Origin: Alistipes sp.
GTDB lineage: Bacteria > Bacteroidota > Bacteroidia > Bacteroidales > Rikenellaceae
Assembly (NCBI GenBank): GCA_028691095.1
Contig: JAQUZZ010000069.1
Coordinates: 1 to 7,141, forward strand
Length of the DNA stretch: 7,141 nucleotides
Direction: 5' to 3'
Position numbers and translations under genes: made by a program. The first letter of the stretch is position 1. Each line of letters begins with the position of its first letter. Below, piece by piece: positions 1 to 5,914 of the stretch. The notes under the pieces are model-generated. The model was not told the origin of the DNA and did no database searches. It saw nothing but the letters and a program-made list of their open reading frames with translations.

Positions 1-468
1 GTTCAGCGTCACCTTCAACTTCGTGGCACCCTCCACCACATGATGGTTGGTCACAATGTAGCCGTCGGGACTGATGATGACACCCGAACCTCCGCTACGT
101 CGCTGCTGAGGCTGGGGTTGCTGCTGTTGGGGTTGCTGACGATACCCACGGGGAATGCCGAAAAACTCGAAGAAATCCTCCATGCCGTTCTGCCCGTACC
201 CCTCATACGACTCAGGAGTTCGCGGCTGCACCTCTTGAATATTCACAATGTTCACCACTCCCTTCACGGCATTCTCGGCCGCATAGGTCAGGTCGGGATA
301 CGAACCCTCTTCAAAAGCGGTAAACTGCGAACCCACGGACGAAGCAAACTCCGTCTGTGCACGATAAGTTGGATCTGTTTGGCTGGCTTTGGCCACCGTA
401 TAAGCCGTGACGCCACTGACCGTCATGGCGGCAGCAAAGAGTCCTGCCCACACAAAAACCTTTTTCAT
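1..468 (-). CDS. htrA: HtrA/DegP-family periplasmic serine protease, N-terminal part (3' end beyond left edge)
   Basis: The first 156 codons are present; the rest lies beyond the left edge. The product should be an envelope protease/chaperone that degrades or refolds damaged periplasmic and outer-membrane proteins. Seen: a short basic start (MKK), then a hydrophobic segment at about residues 4-27 that is a signal peptide or membrane anchor. A region before the protease core contains a Phe-rich patch ([10 protein letters not shown], 97-106) and a glutamine/proline linker (111-122), matching the flexible LA-loop position of DegP. The protease core begins with [19 protein letters not shown]; His143 in TNHHVV is the expected catalytic histidine. 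The Asp and Ser of the triad and any PDZ domains lie outside the window. The ATG at 468-466 is chosen because it directly precedes the signal sequence. There is no strong Shine-Dalgarno and the upstream DNA is A/T-rich. Family assignment is firm; DegP versus DegQ type cannot be decided. Confidence 0.93.
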   Translation of the reverse strand, partial: MKKVFVWAGLFAAAMTVSGVTAYTVAKASQTDPTYRAQTEFASSVGSQFTAFEEGSYPDLTYAAENAVKGVVNIVNIQEVQPRTPESYEGYGQNGMEDFFEFFGIPRGYRQQPQQQQPQPQQRRSGGSGVIISPDGYIVTNHHVVEGATKLKVTLN

Positions 469-817
469 AGTAAAAAACAATTTAATTTAAAACCATTAAG
501 AATTACAAAAAAGGAGAGTTGTTTCATGTACGTTTTCTTGATTTTAAGCACAGCGTGTCTTTATAAGCAATGACCACATCGGGATAGCAGACCTATACCG
601 TGAAATCGCTCTTTTCGAGATCGGGATTACGCGGCACTGCTTCACGCTCCTCACACGCTTCACGCATAGAGAACGGGGGATTTTTTGTAAATATTGTATA
701 TTTCACACAAAAGATGCGCCATCGTACTCGACAGCGCATCTTCCTTACAGCTTCTATGTTCATCGCCTGCTCTCCTTCGTTGTGATTCGGCTCAACGACG
801 AGTGCACGCTATGCGAT
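469..817. other. 349-bp gap between the cotH-like gene and htrA
   Basis: No confident gene is seen. It holds an inverted repeat at 711-742 (listed separately), a strongly A/T-rich 5' leader next to htrA (about 469-540), and a short direct repeat CTTCACGC at 640-647 and 658-665. A 56-codon minus-strand reading frame, ATG at 763-761 to TAG at 595-593, spans the middle; its second half (from an internal ATG at 667) is charged and protein-like, ending in DLEKSDFTV. The first half overlaps the hairpin, so I regard it as only a weak candidate. No clear TAnnTTTG promoter box for htrA is visible, so its promoter remains unassigned. No tRNA fold was recognised. Confidence 0.5.
711..742 (-). terminator. 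Hairpin downstream of cotH-like gene, possible terminator
   Basis: A perfect 9-bp inverted repeat, AAGATGCGC (711-719) and GCGCATCTT (734-742), with a 14-nt loop. It lies about 75 nt after the cotH-like stop codon. On the minus strand the stem ends in CTT and is followed by TTGTGTG, which is only a weak U tract, so intrinsic termination is plausible but not certain. It would also form on the plus strand, where CTTCCTT follows. Confidence 0.5.
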
Positions 818-2347
818 CTACCATTTCGGGATCTCGGTGGACAACCACTCTACACGTTTTGCCAAGAAGTCCTTGACATACTGCACCTCATTGGCCCATG
901 TACCCAAGGTGATGACCTCCACGCTCACCGGCGTATTAAGGATGTTCCATTTCTCGAAGTTCGTCTTCTGCGACAGTGAGATTTCACGTGCCTTGGCATT
1001 GATGAAGTCGTAGAGTTGCGGGATATACTCGTTCTTGACCGTCTCCCAACGTTTCTTCACCAATCCGACAAAATAAGGATCCTGCATCAAACGATCGAAG
1101 TAGAGCCAACGTTGCACCAATACGTCATAACGTGCCGGTTCGGTGTAGTTCCAGCCCACACCCAGCGACCACTCGAAGTCCCAAACGGGCGACATTCCCA
1201 ACTTACTGGAACCCGAATCCTTCTTGTAGAAGTAGAAGTTCGTATCCTTGTTGCAGAGCACCTCGTTCACCAAATACCAGTTGGCCCACACTTCGGGGTC
1301 GATATACTTGCGGTAACCGGTGCTTGCGTTTTTAAAGTCGTCGGAGTAGAGCGCCTTCTCAAAGGCATCCATATAACCCTTGATATAATCCAACTGAGCT
1401 TGCGTCAGATCGTCGGTATCGGGGTATTTGAAGGTAAAGGGATGACCCTTCAGGTCGGTCACGAACCATTTCGGCTCCAGGTTATAGTATCCGTCACGCT
1501 CAATCAGATAGCCATCGGTACTAACATTCATTCGATCCGCAGCCACCTTCACGTGCTCGGTAAGTTGGTAATTGCCCTGATAACGTCCATTGAGGAAATA
1601 CTCCACAAATCGAGAACGCGGCGTCCACGGCATCGACAACAATTCACTCAGTTTGAATGCCGTAGCGGTACGAAGCAGCGATTTATCGCAATAGTTGGCC
1701 AACAACACCCAGTCCTTGTCGGCAGGCATCCCCAGCACAGCGGATTTCGCATCGAGTTTGATACGATAAGGTTTCTTGGCGTAACCCCACGTCGCATTGC
1801 CACGTCCGCGAATCTTCATGGTTCCCGTGTAGCCGGATTCATAATTTGCCGTTTTGCTAATGGTCACCGTACCCTTGACGTAGGTATCTTTCGAGGTGAT
1901 GGCCGACCGATTCTCCGTCTCGACGGTCACAATAGGCAACCCCGTAAAGCAGAAGACCGAAGCCTTATACTGCACGGTGCGATCCGGAACCGTTCCGGCC
2001 GAAAGGGTGTAGGTCAACTCTTTGGTGAAGTCGTTCACCGTGACGCCCGACTGTTGCACCTTCGTGCCCACATAAACCTTCACAAAACCGCCCTCGAAGG
2101 TAGGAACCAGCTTGTTCACATCCACCACATAGGGAATGACGGCTGAAATCTCCCCGTTTTTGATGGTTGCCTCAACATCCTCATAGAGATAGAGCGGGTT
2201 CTTGGAGGCCTCAAATTTAAAAGAGGTAAACCCCAGTTCGATGGCCGGTTCTTCGGGTTCAGGGGTGGGTTCCGAGTTCTTGTCGTCCTTACAACCACAC
2301 CAAAGGGTGGTCATGCACAACAGAGCGTAAAGTAGATGTTTTCTCAT
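818..2347 (-). CDS. CotH-kinase-family lipoprotein
   Basis: The product is a 509-residue lipoprotein. The N-terminus MRKHLLYALL is a signal peptide leading to Cys19 (LWCGCKDDKN), the probable lipidated cysteine; the lipobox is not ideal because Trp and Cys sit at -3 and -2. The following K-D-D resembles the lysine/acidic signal that sends Bacteroidetes lipoproteins to the cell surface, and a Pro/Glu-rich tether (25-34) follows. Residues about 40-140 look like a beta-sandwich adhesion-type domain. The CotH kinase domain (PF08757-like) spans about 140-430: RGRGNATWGYAKKPYRIKL at 180-198, DKDWVLLANYCDKSLLR at 210-226, NGRYQGNYQLTEHV at 253-266, and the acidic motif SPVWDFEWSLG at 386-396. In Bacillus, CotH phosphorylates spore-coat proteins; Bacteroidales make no spores, so the substrate here is unknown. 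The ATG at 2347-2345 lies about 27 nt after a -7 promoter box, and a terminator precedes it, so the gene is probably transcribed alone. Domain assignment is confident; activity and surface location are inferred. Confidence 0.9.
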   Translation of the reverse strand: MRKHLLYALLCMTTLWCGCKDDKNSEPTPEPEEPAIELGFTSFKFEASKNPLYLYEDVEATIKNGEISAVIPYVVDVNKLVPTFEGGFVKVYVGTKVQQSGVTVNDFTKELTYTLSAGTVPDRTVQYKASVFCFTGLPIVTVETENRSAITSKDTYVKGTVTISKTANYESGYTGTMKIRGRGNATWGYAKKPYRIKLDAKSAVLGMPADKDWVLLANYCDKSLLRTATAFKLSELLSMPWTPRSRFVEYFLNGRYQGNYQLTEHVKVAADRMNVSTDGYLIERDGYYNLEPKWFVTDLKGHPFTFKYPDTDDLTQAQLDYIKGYMDAFEKALYSDDFKNASTGYRKYIDPEVWANWYLVNEVLCNKDTNFYFYKKDSGSSKLGMSPVWDFEWSLGVGWNYTEPARYDVLVQRWLYFDRLMQDPYFVGLVKKRWETVKNEYIPQLYDFINAKAREISLSQKTNFEKWNILNTPVSVEVITLGTWANEVQYVKDFLAKRVEWLSTEIPKW

Positions 2348-2374
2348 AACGTAGTTTTAGGTTAAGTAGCGATT

Positions 2375-2382
2375 CAAAAATA
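2375..2382 (-). promoter_or_regulatory. Bacteroidetes -7 promoter box for the cotH-like gene
   Basis: The minus strand reads TATTTTTG, a perfect match to TAnnTTTG, 27 nt upstream of the cotH-like ATG. The implied leader is about 20 nt. No TTTG-like -33 element is seen at the usual 19-21 nt distance, which lowers confidence. The box lies just beyond the prfB terminator. Confidence 0.45.
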
Positions 2383-2395
2383 ATTTTGATAAAAA

Positions 2396-2431
2396 TAGGG
2401 AATATTCTTGGATTTTCAAGGCTATTCCCTA
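2396..2431. terminator. Bidirectional-looking terminator hairpin after prfB
   Basis: The stem is TAGGGAATA (2396-2404) with TATTCCCTA (2423-2431), 9 perfect pairs. A 2x2 internal bulge separates it from CTTG (2407-2410) pairing with CAAG (2417-2420), and the loop is GATTTT. On the minus strand it is followed by TTTTTATC, fitting a rho-independent terminator about 85 nt after the prfB stop codon. On the plus strand it is followed by CTTTTTTCC, so it could also stop antisense transcripts. Confidence 0.75.
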
Positions 2432-2461
2432 CTTTTTTCCTCTTTTCTTAACCCTTTTTAT

Positions 2462-2485
2462 CCCCTCTCAACGGAGGAGAAGGGG
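2462..2485. other. Small hairpin in the prfB 3' untranslated region
   Basis: CCCCTCTC (2462-2469) pairs with GAGAAGGGG (2477-2485) if one A is bulged; the loop is about 7 nt. It starts about 30 nt after the prfB stop codon and has no T tract on either strand. It could be an extra 3'-end stabilising structure ahead of the terminator at 2396-2431. Function is not shown. Confidence 0.3.
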
Positions 2486-2514
2486 TAGATGATCTCCCTT
2501 ACGCGACGAGGACG

Positions 2515-3604
2515 TTAATGCAACGTACTATCCATCAGAAAAGCCTTGATAAACTCCCCGATGTCACCATCCAGCACGGCTTGGGTGTCGGAGGTCTCAT
2601 AGCCCGTACGATGATCCTTCACCAACTTGTAGGGATGGAGGGTGTAGCTGCGGATCTGCGAGCCCCACTCGATGCGTTTCTTCTGCCCCTCCAGCTCATT
2701 CTGATGCTCCATGCGACGCTCCAGCTCCTGTTGATAGAGCTTGGATTTGAGAATCCGCATTGCATTCTCCTTGTTCATGATCTGGGATCGGGTCTCGGTG
2801 TTCTCCACCACAATTCCCGACGGCAGGTGACGCAATCGCACGCCCGTCTCCACTTTGTTCACATTCTGACCTCCCTTGCCTCCGCTGCGATAGGTATCCC
2901 ACTCGATGTCGGCCGGATTGACCACAATCTCAATCGTGTCATCCACTGCGGGAGAGACAAACACTGAAGCAAAGGTGGTCTGCCGCTTGTTGTTGGCATT
3001 GAAAGGCGAGAGTCGCACCAGTCGGTGTACCCCGTTTTCACTCTTGAGGTATCCGTAGGCAAATTCGCCCACAAACTCCAAGGTGGCCGATTTAACCCCT
3101 ACTTCATCCCCCTCCTGGTAATCGACCATACGCACCTGATAGCCGTTGGCCTCACCCCAGCGAGTGTACATCCGCAACAACATCGAGGCCCAATCGAGAC
3201 TCTCGGTGCCTCCCGCTCCGGAGTTGATCTCCATGATCGCCCCCAGATGATCCTCCTCGCCCCCCAGCATATTGCGCATCTCCAGTGCTTCGATCTTGGA
3301 GAGCGTCTGCTGATAGTGTTGATCCATCTCCTCGACAGCGGTCAAACCCTCCTTCACAAAATCGGGCATCAAGACCAAGTCGTCCACGGCCGAAGCAATG
3401 GCATCATAAGCCGTAATCCAGTATTTGATTCCGGCCACCTTCTTGAGTTGTTGCTCGGCACGCTGCGGATCCTCCCAGAAGGTGGGATCGTGGGTCACGG
3501 CCTCGGCTTCCTCTAATTCAATACGTCGGTTGTCGATGTCAAAGGCACCCCCTCAGCGAAACCTGTCGCCTTACAATCTCTTTAATCTGTTCTGTGGTAA
3601 TCAT
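2515..3604 (-). CDS. prfB: Peptide chain release factor 2 (RF2), expressed by programmed +1 frameshift
   Basis: RF2 recognises UAA and UGA stop codons in the ribosomal A site and triggers release of the finished protein. The gene is in two frames. The first part starts at ATG 3604-3602, encodes 21 residues (MITTEQIKEIVRRQ... ending LRGCL) and meets an in-frame TGA at 3541-3539. Skipping T3541 after the CTT codon lets reading continue as GAC and on to the stop at 2515, giving 362 residues, close to the 365 of E. coli RF2. Seen in the product: an acidic helical N-terminal domain; the stop-codon reading tripeptide SPF at 199-201 (RLVRLSPFNANN); and the catalytic GGQ at 244-246 (SGGKGGQNVNKVETG), whose glutamine is normally methylated by PrmC. 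All key residues are intact. A perfect -7 box lies 38 nt before the ATG and a terminator follows, suggesting a single-gene unit. RF2 controls its own level: scarce RF2 slows termination at the TGA and favours the shift. The ORF from GTG at 3498 is an incomplete view of this gene. Confidence 0.97.
3538..3553 (-). promoter_or_regulatory. prfB: prfB programmed +1 frameshift site
   Basis: The minus strand reads AGG GGG TGC CTT TGA C. The Shine-Dalgarno-like AGGGGG (3553-3548) lies three bases before the slippery CTT (3544-3542), followed by TGA (3541-3539) and C3538. Order and spacing match the E. coli prfB site, AGG GGG TAT CTT TGA C; only the intervening codon differs. After the shift, GAC is read at 3540-3538. 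Because a full-length RF2 with all motifs follows, this is regulated recoding and not a sequencing error. Confidence 0.96.
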
Positions 3605-3618
3605 ATTTTCGGTTTTTA

Positions 3619-3632
3619 CGCACGATTGTGCG
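3619..3632. other. Short dyad in the prfB leader
   Basis: CGCAC (3619-3623) and GTGCG (3628-3632) are inverted arms around GATT. It lies between the prfB -7 box and the ATG, near the expected transcript start (about 3635). It could form a small 5'-end hairpin or bind a regulator. A 5-bp arm is short, so chance is a real possibility. Confidence 0.25.
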
Positions 3633-3641
3633 ATTGATTTG

Positions 3642-3649
3642 CAAAATTA
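3642..3649 (-). promoter_or_regulatory. Bacteroidetes -7 promoter box for prfB
   Basis: The minus strand reads TAATTTTG, a perfect TAnnTTTG match in the 106-bp gap between the glycosyltransferase stop and the prfB ATG. It implies a leader of about 30 nt. No good TTTG -33 element is visible at 19-21 nt upstream. Confidence 0.5.
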
Positions 3650-3710
3650 TTATCTTCAAGTTGCTGCACTGCCTTGGATTTTCGGTCGGCATTCCGTTTT
3701 CTTCCGTTCT

Positions 3711-4865
3711 TTATCGCAATCGAAAGGAATCCGAAGAGGCGATCGGGCGGAAAAAGGTGAGGTAGATCATCCGAAACCACGTAATGGCAAAGCAGTAGAT
3801 ATTGAGTTGTACCCCATCGCACAAGAAGCGCATCACCGGAGGCGGACACACCAAATCGACGGGAACCAAGACCAGCAGCACCAGATTTCCCCAATACAAG
3901 ATGCGATCCAAGAGCGTCGGCGATTGCAAACTCCAGTACCACATCAGATAACCGGCCAAGGCGATCACATAGGTATGTTTCTCGGTCGAGAGGCTAAAGA
4001 GAATCACCCACCCCATGAGCACCGCCAACGCACCTATACGGAACGTGTAACTCCCGTAACGACGATAACTGGCCACAAAGCAGAGCGCCAACACCCCCAA
4101 CATTCCCAACTGAATCTGGGTCAACACTCCGGCTGCCCAGGAATGAATCCAGTAGATGTTGCATAGGGCATAAAACTGGAACTGGTCGGTATGCAACGAG
4201 AGCACCTCTGCCCAACGATGGTAAAAGGGCATCAACGCCTCGGGAGAGAGACTCACCAAGGGCAACACAAAGAAGAGCACCCCAAGGGCAAGGGCATAGC
4301 CCAAATTGCGCCATACGCGAGGGTAGCACAACAGCAGCGCCAACTCAAAGATGCCGTAGATCTTGGTAAATCCCGAGATCATAATCAGCAGCACGGCCCA
4401 GAAGGGTCGATTGCGCTCCAACAAGATGAACGCAAAAAGGAACATATAGGCCACCGCGGGATTATACTGCATGGACATCTGCGAGGTTGCCAGAATCAGA
4501 GCCAAGTAGAGGTAGCTTTTACACTTCTGAGGCTCGGTCAGATGGGGCATCGAGAAGATCGCCCAAAACAGCATACTGAAGTTGAAGAGGTTCCACACAA
4601 AAGGCCCCACCGTTGCGCCCATATAAGCAAACGGAGCAAACAGAAAGGCAAACAGCGGGCCATAGAGGAAGTCGTACTTCTCGACCCCATAGGGATCGGC
4701 TCCGTTCCAAAAATCGAACGTCCCGAACTGGAAGGTAAAGAAGTTGTTTTGTTTGCCGTGCGCCACCTCCAGCAAGGTGAGCACAAAGGTCAATCCAAAG
4801 CCAACCCAATAGAGGTTGCGACGTTGGAGAAAAAAGCGGCTGAAGGCAGCGAAACAAGCGTGCAT
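3711..4865 (-). CDS. Polytopic membrane glycosyltransferase-like protein, GT87/DUF2029 type
   Basis: A 384-residue, very hydrophobic protein with roughly 10-12 predicted membrane segments. It resembles GT-C glycosyltransferases of the GT87/DUF2029 group, which use polyprenyl-phosphate sugars to glycosylate lipids or glycans on the outer face of the inner membrane. Supporting features (numbered from the ATG): an acidic loop after the first membrane segment, DFWNGADPYG at 51-60, with the likely catalytic Asp51; then DFLYGPLFAFLFAPFA at 65-80; a helix pair with QYNPAVAYMF near 133-142; and SGFTKIYGIF at 164-173, typical of the family's lysine-containing helix. STEKHTY at 293-299 precedes the C-terminal helices. 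I prefer the ATG at 4865-4863; a TTG two codons upstream (4871) is possible but less likely. It begins 49 nt after the secreted-protein gene and may be co-transcribed with it. Donor sugar and acceptor cannot be predicted. Family call is by motif and topology, without an alignment. Confidence 0.8.
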   Translation of the reverse strand: MHACFAAFSRFFLQRRNLYWVGFGLTFVLTLLEVAHGKQNNFFTFQFGTFDFWNGADPYGVEKYDFLYGPLFAFLFAPFAYMGATVGPFVWNLFNFSMLFWAIFSMPHLTEPQKCKSYLYLALILATSQMSMQYNPAVAYMFLFAFILLERNRPFWAVLLIMISGFTKIYGIFELALLLCYPRVWRNLGYALALGVLFFVLPLVSLSPEALMPFYHRWAEVLSLHTDQFQFYALCNIYWIHSWAAGVLTQIQLGMLGVLALCFVASYRRYGSYTFRIGALAVLMGWVILFSLSTEKHTYVIALAGYLMWYWSLQSPTLLDRILYWGNLVLLVLVPVDLVCPPPVMRFLCDGVQLNIYCFAITWFRMIYLTFFRPIASSDSFRLR

Positions 4866-4914
4866 AAACAAGGTTTATCGTGGGTAGAGCACCGGAATTA
4901 CGCGGTACGCTGTG

Positions 4915-5832
4915 TTATAGTTTCGGTTTCAACGTACGATGCACCGCCGCAAAGCGGGCGCGAATCTGCTCCACACTACCGATCGTGATGTAGACGTCGT
5001 ACTCGAAAATCATCCCGGGAGTGATGCTGAAGGTGCGCAACGGCGCAAAGTAAGAGCAAGCTCCCGCCTTAGGGCCCACCTGCCGGTCGCCCTCGAAGCG
5101 ATAAGAGGTCATCAGCTCGGTTCCGGGGGTATAGACCCCAATGCCCCATCCCGCATCATCGACATAAGCCGCCCAATGCTCGGTTGAGCGATGGCTCTCG
5201 TTGGGCCACCCGGGAATCACCGTGGTGCACGGTGCACCGCTCCAAGGTGCGGTTCCGTCGTAGAAAACCAAATGACTCAACGCATAATCAACAAACACCG
5301 CCGGCACCTCCTGATGGGTCGAGGGATGAGTCTGCTGTCCTGTGTAGGCCATCTTATAGCGAATATGGATTACACTATCACGAATCGCAATCTTCTCGGT
5401 CATCACCATCTCCGCAATGTCCTCCCCCGTCGCCCAATGTTTGGGACGCGACGAGAGCTCCAATGCCGATTTTTTATACTTGGCCGTCAGGATCTTCGCC
5501 GGTTCTCCGCGATAACCGCCCCCTTGTACCGGATTCCACCGCCAAGGCTGCTTATCCCACACACTGCCGTCGGCCATGCCATAGTAGGACTGCTGCATAA
5601 ATCGACCCTTATCACAATGATTCAGCAGATTGCGTTGGGTCGAAGACTCGGCCACATAAAAGACACTTCCCCCACCCGACACATCGACCCCCAGACGCAA
5701 CACGCCATTGTCGATATAACGAAAGTTGCGCGCATCATCTTCGATGCGGTAGCTCTTCACCTCGTGCTGTGCCGCAAGCGAACCCACTCCGGCAATTCCC
5801 AATCCGATAAGGGACAGAAGCAAGGTTTTCAT
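4915..5832 (-). CDS. Secreted protein of unknown function, beta-rich, possibly carbohydrate-related
   Basis: A 305-residue protein whose family I do not recognise. Seen: a clear signal peptide, MKT then a hydrophobic run to GSLAAQ, with likely cleavage after Ala20 or Ala21, so it is exported to the periplasm or beyond. There is no lipobox cysteine. The mature part alternates short hydrophobic strands and turns, suggesting a beta-sandwich, and has conspicuous motifs: VSGGGSVFYVAES (51-63), RNLLNHCDKGRFMQQSYYG (67-85), WRWNPVQGGGYRGEP (97-111), HPSTHQEVPAVFVDY (169-183), STEHWAAYVDDAGWGIGVYT (216-235). The many exposed Trp, Tyr, His and acidic residues would suit carbohydrate binding or cleavage, as in mutarotase-like or glycoside-hydrolase-associated sandwiches, but that is inference. 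The ATG at 5832 is chosen because it directly precedes the signal peptide; an in-frame ATG pair at 5856-5851 would add 7-8 residues. It sits between a radical SAM gene and a glycosyltransferase gene on the same strand. Confidence 0.85.
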   Translation of the reverse strand: MKTLLLSLIGLGIAGVGSLAAQHEVKSYRIEDDARNFRYIDNGVLRLGVDVSGGGSVFYVAESSTQRNLLNHCDKGRFMQQSYYGMADGSVWDKQPWRWNPVQGGGYRGEPAKILTAKYKKSALELSSRPKHWATGEDIAEMVMTEKIAIRDSVIHIRYKMAYTGQQTHPSTHQEVPAVFVDYALSHLVFYDGTAPWSGAPCTTVIPGWPNESHRSTEHWAAYVDDAGWGIGVYTPGTELMTSYRFEGDRQVGPKAGACSYFAPLRTFSITPGMIFEYDVYITIGSVEQIRARFAAVHRTLKPKL

Positions 5833-5874
5833 GTTTAAGTTAGGTTTCAACATCATCGTGGAATTATAGGTTTC

Positions 5875-5898
5875 GCAGGCACGTTCACCGCTGCCTGC
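5875..5898. other. Inverted repeat between radical SAM gene and secreted-protein gene
   Basis: GCAGGCA (5875-5881) and TGCCTGC (5892-5898) form a perfect 7-bp stem with a 10-nt loop in the 82-bp gap. On the minus strand no T tract follows, so it is not a standard terminator for the radical SAM gene; it may be an mRNA stability or processing element, or an operator for the secreted-protein gene. On the plus strand it is followed within a few bases by GGTTTTTAG, a possible terminator for antisense transcripts. Confidence 0.4.
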
Positions 5899-5914
5899 TT
5901 CGGTTTTTAGCAAA

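Noticed and set aside
540..575. Sigma70-like TTGCTT and TTAAAA pair upstream of htrA on the minus strand
   Set aside because: Bacteroidetes primary promoters use TTTG/TAnnTTTG rather than the E. coli boxes, and A/T-rich DNA gives such matches readily.
684..704. TTTG and TATATTTC on the plus strand as a promoter
   Set aside because: The spacing is only 9 nt, far below the 19-21 nt needed, and no plus-strand gene follows.
1016..2146. Plus-strand open frame of 376 codons
   Set aside because: It is antisense to the cotH-like gene, has a low-complexity His/Arg/Ile/Val composition typical of shadow frames, and shows no recognisable domain.
2515..3498. prfB as a 327-residue gene starting at GTG 3498, or as a frameshifted pseudogene
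   Set aside because: The canonical AGGGGG...CTTTGAC recoding site and an intact first frame lie directly upstream.
2407..3683. Repeated 11-mer CTTGGATTTTC at 2407-2417 and 3673-3683
   Set aside because: Several 11-mer repeats are expected by chance in 7 kb, and the flanks do not match.
4866..4871. TTG start for the glycosyltransferase
   Set aside because: An ATG two codons downstream gives an equivalent protein and is the more usual start.
4888..4911. Bulged hairpin AGCACCG / CGGTACGCT between the secreted-protein and glycosyltransferase genes
   Set aside because: The stem is broken by a 2-nt bulge and no T tract follows, so there is no support for a terminator.
4191..4988. Plus-strand open frame of 265 codons
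   Set aside because: It lies opposite the glycosyltransferase gene and is rich in Gln, His and Lys, the expected antisense of hydrophobic membrane-helix codons.
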